51,730 bases of DNA from JAUNST01 sp964452285 (lineage in GTDB: Bacteria > Patescibacteriota > Microgenomatia > UBA1400 > PJMF01). The translations under genes and the position numbers were made by a program. Shown in pieces: positions 1 through 7,736 of this stretch. The stretch spans positions 1-51,730 of the forward strand of contig CAYVKW010000002.1 in assembly GCA_964452285.1 (NCBI GenBank), in the 5' to 3' direction. Numbering within the stretch: position 1 is the stretch's first letter; the number at the start of each line of letters is the position of its first letter. The notes beneath the pieces are model-generated. The model did no database searches, was not told the DNA's origin, and was given only the letters and a program-made list of their open reading frames with translations.

Positions 1-59
1 ATCTTTTCTAAACAGCATGATAAAAATGATTTAAATTTTACTCAAAAAATCCTATGAAT

Positions 60-68
60 ATTTTAGCA
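60..68 (-). promoter_or_regulatory. Possible extended -10 reading out of the left edge
   Basis: On the minus strand TGCTAAAAT lies here, the same box type that precedes many genes in the window. It would drive a gene that begins near an ATG at 16-18 and runs off the window, but too little of that gene is present to judge. The rest of 1-211 shows only a 7-bp hairpin with a GAAA loop (95-112) and no gene. Confidence 0.3.
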
Positions 69-211
69 TAGTTCGCCACCATTAAGGCAAAGAGATAGTA
101 GGAAACTACTATAGCTTGTTATTTATTTTTTAGCAATTTATCAATAATTTTTGAACAAACCAATAATAAACGAAAATAAAACAAAAGTGTTTAATGTAAC
201 TTTGAAAAAAG

Positions 212-550
212 TTATTTTTTACCGGTTGAGCTAGAACTAGATTTTTTATTTGCTCCGAATTGATTTAAAGAATGCAAAAGCTTGATTAAAAGAAAAATAA
301 CCCAGGCGAGAATAAAAAAATTAATCAAAGCAGTGAGAAAAGCACCGTATTTAATAGTGGCACCAAAGATAGTAACGCTGAGCTGACTAAGATCGGCACG
401 AGCAAAGATGGCAACGATGGGAGAAATAATATCATTAACCAGAGAATTGACAATGTTGCTGAAAGCGGCACCGATAATAACGCCGACGGCCAAATCGAGA
501 GCGTTGCCTTTAAGGGCAAATTCTTTAAATTCTTGAGTAAGTTTTGACAT
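212..550 (-). CDS. mscL: Large-conductance mechanosensitive channel MscL
   Basis: This 112-residue protein is a pentameric inner-membrane channel subunit that opens under membrane tension and releases solutes on osmotic downshock. The N-terminal motif FKEFALKGNALDLAVGVIIG followed by AAFSNIVNSLVNDIISP is the MscL signature and forms the pore-lining TM1. A second hydrophobic segment lies at about residues 68-90, and a short Ser/Lys-rich tail follows. Length is slightly below the usual 120-150 residues because the C-terminal bundle is short. The start is fixed by a -10 box (TAAAAT) ending 8 nt upstream, giving an essentially leaderless message. It stands alone, downstream of the helicase gene on the same strand. 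Confidence 0.96.
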   Translation of the reverse strand: MSKLTQEFKEFALKGNALDLAVGVIIGAAFSNIVNSLVNDIISPIVAIFARADLSQLSVTIFGATIKYGAFLTALINFFILAWVIFLLIKLLHSLNQFGANKKSSSSSTGKK

Positions 551-558
551 AATAATTT

Positions 559-567
559 ATTTTATCA
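559..567 (-). promoter_or_regulatory. Extended -10 of mscL
   Basis: Minus-strand TGATAAAAT, with 8 nt between the box and the mscL ATG. Transcription would start at or within a nucleotide or two of the start codon. Confidence 0.6.
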
Positions 568-583
568 TAGATGATAATGAAAT

Positions 584-1927
584 TTAATCGAGATGGTAGG
601 AATGTAAAAAATCGACAATTCGCGGGTCAACTTTGACGTCAGTGAGAGAGAGCGGGCGTGAAAGACAGATTTGATCAAGAGAAACGCCGCGCGAAAAAGC
701 GACATAAGTTTGACCGGGCGCGAAGGCACCGCGTTCAAAGTCAATGATAATTTTCTCAAAAGTTTTGCCTTGAGACTTGTGAACGGTAATCGCCCAGGCA
801 AGCTTAAGAGGAAATTGAGTAAAACTACCGGTGACTTCGCGCGTGATTTTATTTTCTTTAGGATCAAAATATGAGTGACTAGTTTCCCAAGAAAAACGAG
901 GCACGGAAATTTGAGCGCCATCGTCAAGCTGGACGTAAATAAGAGAATTTTTAGTATCGATGGCGCTAACTTCTCCAGTGCTACCATTAACCCAAAGACC
1001 GTCTGACTGATTATTGAGCAACATAACTCGGGCTCCCACTTTAAGTGCCAACTGTTCGTCGGCTGGTTGCATAAAAGAACTGAACTTTCCTTTAGTGGTA
1101 GATGGAAAGGTGTAATTGGCGCCGCCGAGATTAGCCAAACGATTTAAGTTGATTGCTTGAGCGCGGCGGCGCGTGACAGTCAAAATCACAAAACGAGGAT
1201 CAATATCATCAAGACCGCAGCCTTCTAAAACATGGGAGTTAATTAAATTTAATTGGTCTTGAGTGAGTTGATTGTGCCGAACAGCATTGAGAAAATCAAT
1301 AAACTCACCATCTTTTTGGCGATAGATTTGTTCAAGCTGAAGACAAGTAAAATTGCTAAAAAGTGCAGCCTGAGTAAGCTGATGAAAAACGTCACTGCTA
1401 AAAAAGTAAGGAGTATTATAAACAGTGGAGAAAATAGAAGCTTCTTCTTGAGTGACAACAGGCGGAAGTTGATAAAGATCACCGAAACAAACCAGACGAA
1501 CACCACCAAAAGGAGAGTCATTACCTCGGACAACGCGCAAAAAAAGATCTAAAGCATCAAAAAGATCAGCTCTGACCATAGAAATTTCATCAATCACGAT
1601 CAGCTGTAGCTGAGTGTAAAGTTTAATATTTTTACTGCGCTTAGCAAAGCGAGCCGTACTAATCACTTCTTCGCGATCTGCTCCTGGCTTCAGACGTAAA
1701 AAACGATGAAAGGTCTCGCCACCAACATTGAGAGCGGCAACGCCAGTTGGTGCCAAAACGACATAATTCGTATTTAGTAATTGAGTCAAAAAATAACTTA
1801 AAAGAGTGGATTTACCAGTGCCAGCACGGCCAGTGATGAGTAGATTATCACTTGTCTGCAAAAGAGCGTGCAGGATTTTTTTGCCAGCTGGATCATTAAG
1901 AATAGCAAGTCGACTAGAAGCAGGCAT
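584..1927 (-). CDS. PIF1-like SF1B DNA helicase
   Basis: This is a 447-residue ATP-dependent 5'-3' helicase of the PIF1/RecD-like superfamily 1B, probably acting on replication or repair intermediates. Visible motifs are Walker A GRAGTGKST (33-41), motif Ia PTGVAALNVGGETFHRF (60-76), Walker B DEIS (113-116), motif III GDLYQLPP (149-156), motif V VHKSQGKT (382-389) and motif VI YVAFSR (408-413). It has only the helicase core, without extra N- or C-terminal domains. It starts directly after the stop codon of the upstream DUF5671-like gene (TAA abutting ATG), so the two are probably cotranscribed and translationally coupled. The family call is secure; the exact cellular role is inferred. Confidence 0.93.
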   Translation of the reverse strand: MPASSRLAILNDPAGKKILHALLQTSDNLLITGRAGTGKSTLLSYFLTQLLNTNYVVLAPTGVAALNVGGETFHRFLRLKPGADREEVISTARFAKRSKNIKLYTQLQLIVIDEISMVRADLFDALDLFLRVVRGNDSPFGGVRLVCFGDLYQLPPVVTQEEASIFSTVYNTPYFFSSDVFHQLTQAALFSNFTCLQLEQIYRQKDGEFIDFLNAVRHNQLTQDQLNLINSHVLEGCGLDDIDPRFVILTVTRRRAQAINLNRLANLGGANYTFPSTTKGKFSSFMQPADEQLALKVGARVMLLNNQSDGLWVNGSTGEVSAIDTKNSLIYVQLDDGAQISVPRFSWETSHSYFDPKENKITREVTGSFTQFPLKLAWAITVHKSQGKTFEKIIIDFERGAFAPGQTYVAFSRGVSLDQICLSRPLSLTDVKVDPRIVDFLHSYHLD

Positions 1928-2338
1928 TTAACGTTTCTTAGCTTGATGCCAAAAGAAAAGCCAGAAGAAAAGGCCTAAAACGAAGGTGGTTAAGCTACCA
2001 ATTAAGTCTCGAAGATTGCGGCGACGAGTGTTTTCTTGAGAGAAGGCTTTTTCTTCTTCATAAAGGGCACGAATTTTTGCTTCATCATCGATAGAGATGG
2101 AAGAAGGAGTTTCTGTGGCAATTAAAGAAGGGTCAACTTCTTTTTTGTCGGCAAAATTATTATGGATATAATCTTGATAAAATTGATTATAACTTTGATA
2201 ATAAGATTCACCAAAAAAAATATCGGCCAAATTGCTAGCAGTTATAATCGCGCCAAAAAGAAAAAAAATCAAAGCGACAAAACTGGAAAGATATAAGTAA
2301 AGATTTTTAAGATTGAAGGGTTTTTTTTCTGTAATCAT
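1928..2338 (-). CDS. DUF5671-like two-TM membrane protein
   Basis: This 136-residue membrane protein has a TM segment near residues 10-35, a polar linker of about 60 residues, then a second TM ending FWLFFWHQAKKR. The NLYLYLSSFVALIFFLFG start and the W-H-x-x-K end resemble DUF5671 proteins, which are frequent in Patescibacteria and of unknown function. The open frame continues upstream to 2425, but that would run through a terminator hairpin. A -10 box TGTTATAAT ends 6 nt before the ATG at 2338, so this start is preferred. It is the first gene of a two-gene unit with the PIF1-like helicase, which may hint at a link, but none is known. Confidence 0.75.
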   Translation of the reverse strand: MITEKKPFNLKNLYLYLSSFVALIFFLFGAIITASNLADIFFGESYYQSYNQFYQDYIHNNFADKKEVDPSLIATETPSSISIDDEAKIRALYEEEKAFSQENTRRRNLRDLIGSLTTFVLGLFFWLFFWHQAKKR

Positions 2339-2344
2339 AAGCTG

Positions 2345-2353
2345 ATTATAACA
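2345..2353 (-). promoter_or_regulatory. Extended -10 of the DUF5671-like gene
   Basis: Minus-strand TGTTATAAT with a 6-nt gap to the ATG at 2338. It sits just downstream of the terminator of the preceding gene and decides the start codon. Confidence 0.65.
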
Positions 2354-2378
2354 TAAGAAAATGATTAAATAATAAAGA

Positions 2379-2414
2379 TTGGCGTTTGCAACTAATTGAA
2401 GTTGCAAACGCCAA
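2379..2414 (-). terminator. Strong hairpin terminator after the Cys/His repeat gene
   Basis: A perfect 15-bp stem (2379-2393 with 2400-2414) has a 6-nt loop and is followed on the minus strand by a T-rich stretch (CTTTATTATTT). It begins 14 nt past the stop of the gene ending at 2428. Confidence 0.85.
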
Positions 2415-2427
2415 TAGAATTTCACGC

Positions 2428-2700
2428 TTAATCGTCAACAATTGATTCTTCCTCGCTCCGATAGCCAAGATGAATGAGACAACCCATGTCGTGACAGTTT
2501 TCACAGTCTCCCGGCCTGCAATTTGGATGGTCGTACATATGTTTATGCTGGTTTTCTTTGCTGATAGGAACAGATTTGTCGTCGTCTTCAACAATAGATT
2601 CTTCTTCACTGCGATAACCGAGATGAATGAGACAGCCCATGTCATGACAATCTTCACAATCTTCCGGTTTACAGTTTGGATGACCGTACATATGTGCCAT
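2428..2700 (-). CDS. Small protein made of two tandem Cys/His-rich repeats
   Basis: This 90-residue protein of unrecognised family consists of two nearly identical halves (about 3-40 and 54-90). Each half has the pattern HMYxHPNC, then C at +5, +8 and +13, and continues HLGYRSEEESIV. The putative ligands are H3, H7, C10, C15, C18, H19, C23 and H26, repeated at H54, H58, C61, C66, C69, H70, C74 and H77, so each half could hold one metal ion or cluster. It has no signal peptide or TM and the tails are acidic. Unlike most neighbours it has a leader of about 57 nt and a strong SD (GGAGGAAGA, 7-nt spacing). It stands alone between its own promoter and a strong terminator. A metal-binding or redox role is only inference. 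Confidence 0.85.
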   Translation of the reverse strand: MAHMYGHPNCKPEDCEDCHDMGCLIHLGYRSEEESIVEDDDKSVPISKENQHKHMYDHPNCRPGDCENCHDMGCLIHLGYRSEEESIVDD

Positions 2701-2764
2701 AATTCTTCCTCCTTTATTCTTAAAGAACTAAGCGTGCATCTGCTCGAGTGAGACAGATAGATGG

Positions 2765-2793
2765 ATTATATCATACAAAACCATAAAAGTTAA
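2765..2793 (-). promoter_or_regulatory. Promoter of the Cys/His repeat gene
   Basis: Minus strand: -35 TTAACT (2788-2793), 17-bp spacer, -10 TATAAT (2765-2770) within an extended TGATATAAT. The start would be near 2758, leaving a leader of about 57 nt. Confidence 0.7.
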
Positions 2794-2817
2794 AATATCA
2801 TGATAAATAGGATAATT

Positions 2818-2847
2818 CTGACCAAATAAATGAAAATGTGTTACAAT
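2818..2847 (+). promoter_or_regulatory. Promoter of the alpha/beta hydrolase gene
   Basis: -35 CTGACC (2818-2823), 18-bp spacer, extended -10 TGTTACAAT (box 2842-2847). The ATG at 2856 follows after 8 nt, so the mRNA is leaderless. It lies back to back with the promoter at 2765-2793. Confidence 0.6.
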
Positions 2848-2855
2848 AGTGAGAG

Positions 2856-4013
2856 ATGAAAAAAATTATATTACCAATAATTTTGGGATTGCTTGTTGTT
2901 GGAGCTTTTTGGTTAGGAGTAAAATGGGAAAGTGAAGAAGCAAAAACAAAAATGGGTACACCAGAAATTCCGATGGGCGCCACGGAAGAAAAAGATACCA
3001 CTTTGCTGCCATACACGATTGAAAACTTAAGTCGAACAAAAGTCACTCCCGGTAAGGTTGTAATTGAAGGAGTCACGGCGGCAGAGGATGATTATTTGAG
3101 TGCAATTTTTTCTTTTAATACCAATGATGATAAGAAAATGACCGGATTAATGAATGTGCCTAGAGGAGAAGAAGCAACAATGGCAGCCGGAACAGTATTA
3201 ATGTTGCGAGGGTATGTGGCGCCAAGTAATTATGTCAGTGGAACAGGGACGAAAAATGCGGGCATCTATTTTGCTAAAAACGGTTTCGTGACTTTGGCGC
3301 CAGATTTTTTGGGCTATGGTGACAGTGAGGCGGCACCTGAAGACAGTTGGTTAGGACGGTTTGAAAAACCATTGCAAGTCAAGAAATTATTGGTGGATAT
3401 GCAAAACAATAATTTTGAATGCGCAGCAACAAATTTGAAAGAAATTGAAAAGAAAAACGAAAAAAAGAGAACTGCAGAAGAAACTGCTTTTTTAGATTGG
3501 TGTGACAATCTAAATCTTGCAGTAAAACCAGACGAGCTATTTATGTGGGCGCACAGCAATGGCGGGCAGATTGCACTCACAACTTTAGAAATCAATGAAC
3601 AGATGATACCGACAACTTTGTGGGCGCCAGTGTCAGTCGGTTTCCCTTATAGTGTGCTGTTTTTTACTGATGAATACGAAGATGAAGGCAAAGGCATGCG
3701 CGCTTATATTGCCAGCTTAGAAAAAAACTATGATGTTTTCGACTTTAGTCATACTAAGCATTTGGATAAATTACCACAAGGACAGCAATTTTTATGGCAC
3801 CATGGCACGGCTGATGATGCAGCTCTTATTGCCTGGTCAGACGAAATGATGAATAAACTGGAGATAGAAAATGAGGAAAGGGAGCAAGAGGCGCAAATTA
3901 TAACTACTTATTATCGTTACGAAGGAACTGATCACAATTTGCGCCCAATGTGGGACACCGTAATCGCTCGAGATGTGGAGTTTTTCAAAAGTTTTCTGAC
4001 TAAAAACGAATAA
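2856..4013 (+). CDS. Membrane-anchored alpha/beta hydrolase, S9-like
   Basis: This 385-residue serine hydrolase is anchored outside the membrane by an N-terminal TM segment (residues 4-22). The alpha/beta-hydrolase core runs from about residue 65. The nucleophile elbow is AHSNGG (Ser234), the acid is Asp320 or Asp321 in HHGTADD, and the base is His360 in EGTDH. LAPDFLGYGDS (147-157) is the typical strand-4 region of prolyl-oligopeptidase-type hydrolases. A helical insertion at about 170-225 could form a lid. Substrate is unknown; peptidase or esterase activity is plausible. The start is set by the leaderless promoter 8 nt upstream. It is transcribed alone. Confidence 0.85.
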   Translation: MKKIILPIILGLLVVGAFWLGVKWESEEAKTKMGTPEIPMGATEEKDTTLLPYTIENLSRTKVTPGKVVIEGVTAAEDDYLSAIFSFNTNDDKKMTGLMNVPRGEEATMAAGTVLMLRGYVAPSNYVSGTGTKNAGIYFAKNGFVTLAPDFLGYGDSEAAPEDSWLGRFEKPLQVKKLLVDMQNNNFECAATNLKEIEKKNEKKRTAEETAFLDWCDNLNLAVKPDELFMWAHSNGGQIALTTLEINEQMIPTTLWAPVSVGFPYSVLFFTDEYEDEGKGMRAYIASLEKNYDVFDFSHTKHLDKLPQGQQFLWHHGTADDAALIAWSDEMMNKLEIENEEREQEAQIITTYYRYEGTDHNLRPMWDTVIARDVEFFKSFLTKNE

Positions 4014-4106
4014 AAATCACAAAGGAAAATGCGAGCAGAAATAAAGCAAAAATTAGTTTTTTCTAGCTAATTTCATGCGGCTGTGTACAAACAGCAAAAT
4101 GCTAAA

Positions 4107-4418
4107 ATGAAAGCATTAAAAATTAGCAAAAAGAAAGTCAAAATGGCAGAAAAAACCAAAAAAATGACTAAGAAAACTGGCGCTAAAAATCTAATGAAAG
4201 GGAAAGACGCGCAAACGATAAAAAATATCGAAATTTCTGATGAAGCGATTGAAATTGAATTTCTAAAACCGAGCCGAACTGGCTATACTTATTATCGTTA
4301 TGATAATAATAGCCCCGGAATGGAACATGTGAAAATGATGAAAAAGCTAGCAAAAGAAGGCAACTTAGTGGATTACATCGAAAAAGAAGTGCGGAAAATG
4401 TATGCGAGTCGTTGGTAA
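4107..4418 (+). CDS. Small basic protein, possibly KTSC-like domain
   Basis: This small cytoplasmic protein has a Lys-rich N-terminus (about 40 residues, likely nucleic-acid binding or disordered) and a compact C-terminal part. The latter reads IEIEFLKPSRTGYTYYRY, then a helical end EGNLVDYIEKEV. This loosely resembles the short KTSC domain, whose function is uncertain. The start is not settled: the open frame extends to a GTG at 4083, ATGs lie at 4107 and 4143, and no SD is seen. A TGCTAAAAT box at 4100-4108 would favour 4143. I give the middle choice (103 residues). Confidence 0.55.
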   Translation: MKALKISKKKVKMAEKTKKMTKKTGAKNLMKGKDAQTIKNIEISDEAIEIEFLKPSRTGYTYYRYDNNSPGMEHVKMMKKLAKEGNLVDYIEKEVRKMYASRW

Positions 4419-4497
4419 AATATAAATTAGAGCAGCCTCTTATTAAAAAAAAGAACTAATTAAAATTAATTAAAGTCTCTTTGAGATAGAACAAATC

Positions 4498-4526
4498 ATG
4501 CCGCCGCTTAAAATAAGCGGCGGCAT
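4498..4526. terminator. GC-rich hairpin between convergent genes
   Basis: A perfect 13-bp stem, rich in GCCGCC, has a 3-nt loop and lies between the small basic protein gene (+) and the AlkD-like gene (-). The minus-strand side is followed by a U-rich run (GATTTGTTCT), the plus side by none, so it probably serves the minus strand best. Confidence 0.65.
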
Positions 4527-4569
4527 CTGGATAAAAAAACGAAGGAACGATAACGCCTAATAACTGAAA

Positions 4570-5304
4570 TTAAGTGTTTAGGAGAGCAGGCTTTCTAGCT
4601 ACGCATGATTTGGGCACGATTTTTTTGAGTGTGCGCAAATAGTTTTTCATTTCAACGCTAACGCGATAAGATTCGGTAATTTTCTGGATTGCTTTGTTGT
4701 GTGTCCAAGGATCAAGCTGATTATTTTGAAGAAAAGGCAAGGTTAAACTTGGCTGTTTAATGTAAGCTTCAGCAACAGCCCAAGCTAGAGCCATTTTGAC
4801 ATAATAACCAGAGTGTTTAATTTGATTAAAGAGAGGAAGAATTTGGGGTATATAAATAGGAGTCATAAAATAATCCAGACAGACGACAATAGCAAAACGA
4901 AGCTCGAACTCTTGCGGAGAGAGGAGGTAAGGTTGAATAAATTGCCAAACTAATTCAGGAAATTTTTTAGTAAATTTGAGCGCGCAAACGAAACTGTCAC
5001 AGGTAGCCCAGTTATCAATTTTCGGAATAAAATTTTTAATTAAAGAAAGGCGTTCCTTCGGTTCCATTTTAGCAGTAGCAATAACCAGAGCCTGGAGAGC
5101 AAGTTCTTCGTAGCTATCGTCCGACAATTCAGTTAAAAGATGGCGCCAGTCAGGAGAATGAATAATTTCTTTGGCCAAAGCCCGAATAGGAGGCGCTTGA
5201 ACACCTAAAATCTGATAACGGGTAAAAATAAATTTCTCTGCTCCAGCTTTATTACGCGGAGTAGCCAAACTTTCCAACCGTTGACGATAGAGATTAGTTG
5301 ACAT
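4570..5304 (-). CDS. AlkD-like DNA alkylation repair protein
   Basis: This 244-residue all-helical protein of the AlkD/HEAT-repeat DNA glycosylase family removes alkylated purines without base flipping in characterised members. The family motifs DNWATCDSF (about 95-103) and YYVKMALAWAVAE (about 166-178) are present, and length fits. The frame is open up to a TTG at 5310, but an ATG lies at 5302-5304 with a -10 TATAAT 11 nt upstream, so that start is chosen. It stands alone and is divergent from the gene at 5372. Substrate range cannot be told from sequence. Confidence 0.88.
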   Translation of the reverse strand: MSTNLYRQRLESLATPRNKAGAEKFIFTRYQILGVQAPPIRALAKEIIHSPDWRHLLTELSDDSYEELALQALVIATAKMEPKERLSLIKNFIPKIDNWATCDSFVCALKFTKKFPELVWQFIQPYLLSPQEFELRFAIVVCLDYFMTPIYIPQILPLFNQIKHSGYYVKMALAWAVAEAYIKQPSLTLPFLQNNQLDPWTHNKAIQKITESYRVSVEMKNYLRTLKKIVPKSCVARKPALLNT

Positions 5305-5315
5305 AAACAATCATT

Positions 5316-5321
5316 ATTATA
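5316..5321 (-). promoter_or_regulatory. -10 box of the AlkD-like gene
   Basis: Minus-strand TATAAT with an 11-nt gap to the ATG at 5304, so the leader is at most a few nucleotides. Confidence 0.5.
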
Positions 5322-5353
5322 AACGAAAGAGAGTAGAAAAATACAAGAAAGTA

Positions 5354-5362
5354 TGCTAAAAT
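5354..5362 (+). promoter_or_regulatory. Extended -10 of the anchored protein at 5372
   Basis: TGCTAAAAT with a 9-nt gap to the ATG. It is divergent from the AlkD-like promoter about 35 nt away. Confidence 0.55.
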
Positions 5363-5371
5363 GTTAGTCTT

Positions 5372-6268
5372 ATGAAGAAAAACCAACAAAAAATTTGGCT
5401 GCTAGTGGCAGCGATTGTGGTAGTGGTAATTGCGGGAGTGTTAATTGCAAAAAGTTTAGGTAAAAAAGATACAACGTCAACTGCTACGACCGAAGAAACA
5501 ATAGTCAAGAAGAAGAAAATCAGCGCGCCAATTAATGTCATTGACATGAATGAGAGACCAGTGGTGGCGCTAAAGCCATATACGCAGACAGGCGGTCGCT
5601 TTGTAAGTATCGAAGTGAGCGATTTGCGAAAAAGCGCGACCGCCGCAGAATATGAAATTGTTTACAATGTTATTGGCGCGAGCGCAGTGAGCGCAAGCGG
5701 AGCAAAAATAAAAGTACCTGACAGTGAAGCACAAGAAGGTCAACAAGGCTTTATGGGAGAATTGGATTTAACTAAACTGCCAACAAAAACTGAAAACAGA
5801 TTTGGAACCTGTAGCGCCGGTGGTGCTTGTATCAATAATAATGTTTCAGGTGGTAGTCTGACTCTGACTTTTGATGGTGAAGCAAAATATGCAGTAATGA
5901 GTAATTGGACTTATTTTGAAGATGGTAAAGAAATCAGTGGCACTGAAGATGGAGCGTTTCAAATGGAGGCGGCGGCATTAGCTGATAATGGTGATTACCT
6001 AATTGCGGAAGCAATGGGATTGCCTAATGATTTACCAGGAACAGCGGCAATGATTAGTGACGGGGGTAAAGATGGAGGCAATAAACCGGTGGCGTATCAA
6101 ATTAATTTTACAACAGCACCGAAAACTAATGAAGCCCTAGTTACTTTTGCAGAATATAAAGAGGCAAAAGTAGCTGTTTGGGACAACAAATCCTGGAAGA
6201 CTTACAATCAAGACGAAGTGATGCCTCTCGGAGATGGATATATCTACGTGGTTCTCGCAAACGTTTAA
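5372..6268 (+). CDS. Membrane-anchored extracytoplasmic protein, unknown
   Basis: I do not recognise this 298-residue protein. A short Lys-rich N-terminus is followed by one TM (residues 8-25), then a Thr/Glu/Lys linker and a beta-rich domain of about 240 residues that should face outward. The domain has one Cys pair (CSAGGAC, about 149-155) that could form a disulfide, and it ends in DGYIYVVLANV. It has its own leaderless promoter. Its transcript probably ends at a hairpin inside the 3' end of murC on the other strand. Proteins of this layout are common in CPR genomes. Confidence 0.8.
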   Translation: MKKNQQKIWLLVAAIVVVVIAGVLIAKSLGKKDTTSTATTEETIVKKKKISAPINVIDMNERPVVALKPYTQTGGRFVSIEVSDLRKSATAAEYEIVYNVIGASAVSASGAKIKVPDSEAQEGQQGFMGELDLTKLPTKTENRFGTCSAGGACINNNVSGGSLTLTFDGEAKYAVMSNWTYFEDGKEISGTEDGAFQMEAAALADNGDYLIAEAMGLPNDLPGTAAMISDGGKDGGNKPVAYQINFTTAPKTNEALVTFAEYKEAKVAVWDNKSWKTYNQDEVMPLGDGYIYVVLANV

Positions 6269-6283
6269 ATAAAAAAATAAAAT

Positions 6284-7705
6284 TTAGTGATAGACTTGAT
6301 AAATATCGCCGGCGCCAAGAGTTAAGAAAACGGTGCCGGCTTTTTCTTGGGCGAGATAATCTTGAAGCGCAGTAAGAGTCCGCAGGTTTACGGCCCGATG
6401 ACCAGGAAATTTTTGTTCAATAGCCTGGCAAAGCATGTCGGAAGTGATACTAGGATCAAAGGCTTCTCTAGCTGAAGGAAAAATGTCGATCATAACCACT
6501 TCCGGAGCCAAAGAAAAAGCATCAATAAAAGCGGGGAAAAGTTGTTTAGTACGTGAATAAGTATGAGATTGAAAAGCAACCACTAAACGTTTGTCTGGAT
6601 ACCAAGCTCTCATAGCGGCAATTGAGGCAGCGATTTCGGCGGGATGATGAGCGTAATCATCATAGCAAAGAACACCGTGGCGCTCGCCCATAAATTCGAA
6701 GCGGCGTTTGACTGAACGATAATCGGCGAGCGCCTGAACAAAAAGATCAAGCGGCAAGCCCATAACTGAAGCGGCAGCAAGTGCTGCAAGAGCGTTAAGA
6801 GCATTGAATTTCCCAGGCAGATAAAACGTAAAGCAAAAATCTTTTTTCTGATATCGGACAGTGACATGGGCTTTGCCCTGAGCGATTTGATAAGAAGTGA
6901 GGCGAAAATCACACTTCTCCCCTTCCCCATAACTAATAAAATGAAAAGGGTGATTTTCGCCTTGAATAATTTTTACCAAATTGACTAGTTCGACATCATC
7001 GCCATTATAAATCAAAGTACCGCCTGATTTAAGCGAGCGGAAAAAATCACCATAGACTTGCTTGGTGTGAACAAAATCGCGATAAACATCGGGATGGTCA
7101 AAACGCAAGCTGCTGCAGATGATAATTTCTGGGATTAAGCGGCTAAAGCGAGGAGTAATGGGGGCGCCTTTTTTGATGGCCGTCTGAGCGGCAATTGGAT
7201 CTTCCACGTATTCGTCGGCTTCGGCAATAAAAAAAGGTGCCTGAGGTAAAAACTGTCCAATTTGTTTTAAACCTAAAATCTCGCCCACGCCAACTGCATA
7301 ACTTTGTGGCTTCAGTTTTTGTGTCCCGAAGGCGAGCATAGCACTGATGCTTGACTTACCACCGACGCCACAAACAGCAAGACCACGTTTAGAATTAAAG
7401 AAAGCTGCCAAAGCTTGAGCGTGAGTGAGAACTAGCAAACCGCGTTTTTTAGCAGCTAAAATTTGAGGATTGTGCGAGCCACCATTGGCGCCAGAAAAAA
7501 TCACTACCTGTGTGTCTGCTGGTAAAGGAGCGTCAAAACTAAAATCGAGAATCAAATTTAATTTCGCCAACGATTCTTTGGTTGGAAAATCTTCAATCAC
7601 GTCACTACCGCGCACTTGTTTGCCAGCATCAACTAAACAAGCAGCGAGAGCAGTCATAGCTACGCCTTTGATTCCGACTAAATAAAAATTATTTTTTTCC
7701 AGCAT
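6284..7705 (-). CDS. murC: UDP-N-acetylmuramate--L-alanine ligase MurC
   Basis: MurC (473 residues) adds the first amino acid of the peptidoglycan stem peptide in the cytoplasm. Visible parts are the N-terminal Rossmann motif YLVGIKGVAMTALA (8-21), the ATP loop GVGGKSS (113-119), the central DDYAHHPAEI, FQSHTYSRT, and the C-terminal LGAGDI. The ATP loop differs from the usual GTHGKTT, having V-G for T-H and S for T, while the Lys is kept. Other Mur ligases (Mpl) are similar, but the motif set and position after murE favour MurC. It follows murE by 31 nt in the unit glyS-murE-murC. No murD, murF or ddl is present in the window. Confidence 0.92.
   Translation of the reverse strand: MLEKNNFYLVGIKGVAMTALAACLVDAGKQVRGSDVIEDFPTKESLAKLNLILDFSFDAPLPADTQVVIFSGANGGSHNPQILAAKKRGLLVLTHAQALAAFFNSKRGLAVCGVGGKSSISAMLAFGTQKLKPQSYAVGVGEILGLKQIGQFLPQAPFFIAEADEYVEDPIAAQTAIKKGAPITPRFSRLIPEIIICSSLRFDHPDVYRDFVHTKQVYGDFFRSLKSGGTLIYNGDDVELVNLVKIIQGENHPFHFISYGEGEKCDFRLTSYQIAQGKAHVTVRYQKKDFCFTFYLPGKFNALNALAALAAASVMGLPLDLFVQALADYRSVKRRFEFMGERHGVLCYDDYAHHPAEIAASIAAMRAWYPDKRLVVAFQSHTYSRTKQLFPAFIDAFSLAPEVVMIDIFPSAREAFDPSITSDMLCQAIEQKFPGHRAVNLRTLTALQDYLAQEKAGTVFLTLGAGDIYQVYH
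6308..6345 (+). terminator. Plus-strand terminator inside the murC 3' end
   Basis: A 9-bp GC-rich stem (6308-6316 with 6332-6340, one G-U pair) is followed by TTTTTCTT. It lies 40 nt past the stop at 6268 and within the last codons of murC on the opposite strand, so one sequence serves as coding DNA and as terminator. Confidence 0.75.
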
Positions 7706-7736
7706 AAAATCAAATTCCCCAATGATTTAATTAAAT

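Noticed and set aside
197..220. Hairpin TAACTTT-GAAA-AAAGTTA with six T as a plus-strand terminator
   Set aside because: Almost purely A-T stem overlapping the mscL stop, with no plus-strand gene upstream.
1928..2425. Longer N-terminus of the DUF5671-like gene (start at 2425)
   Set aside because: It would be translated through a strong terminator stem, and a good -10 box lies between it and the ATG at 2338.
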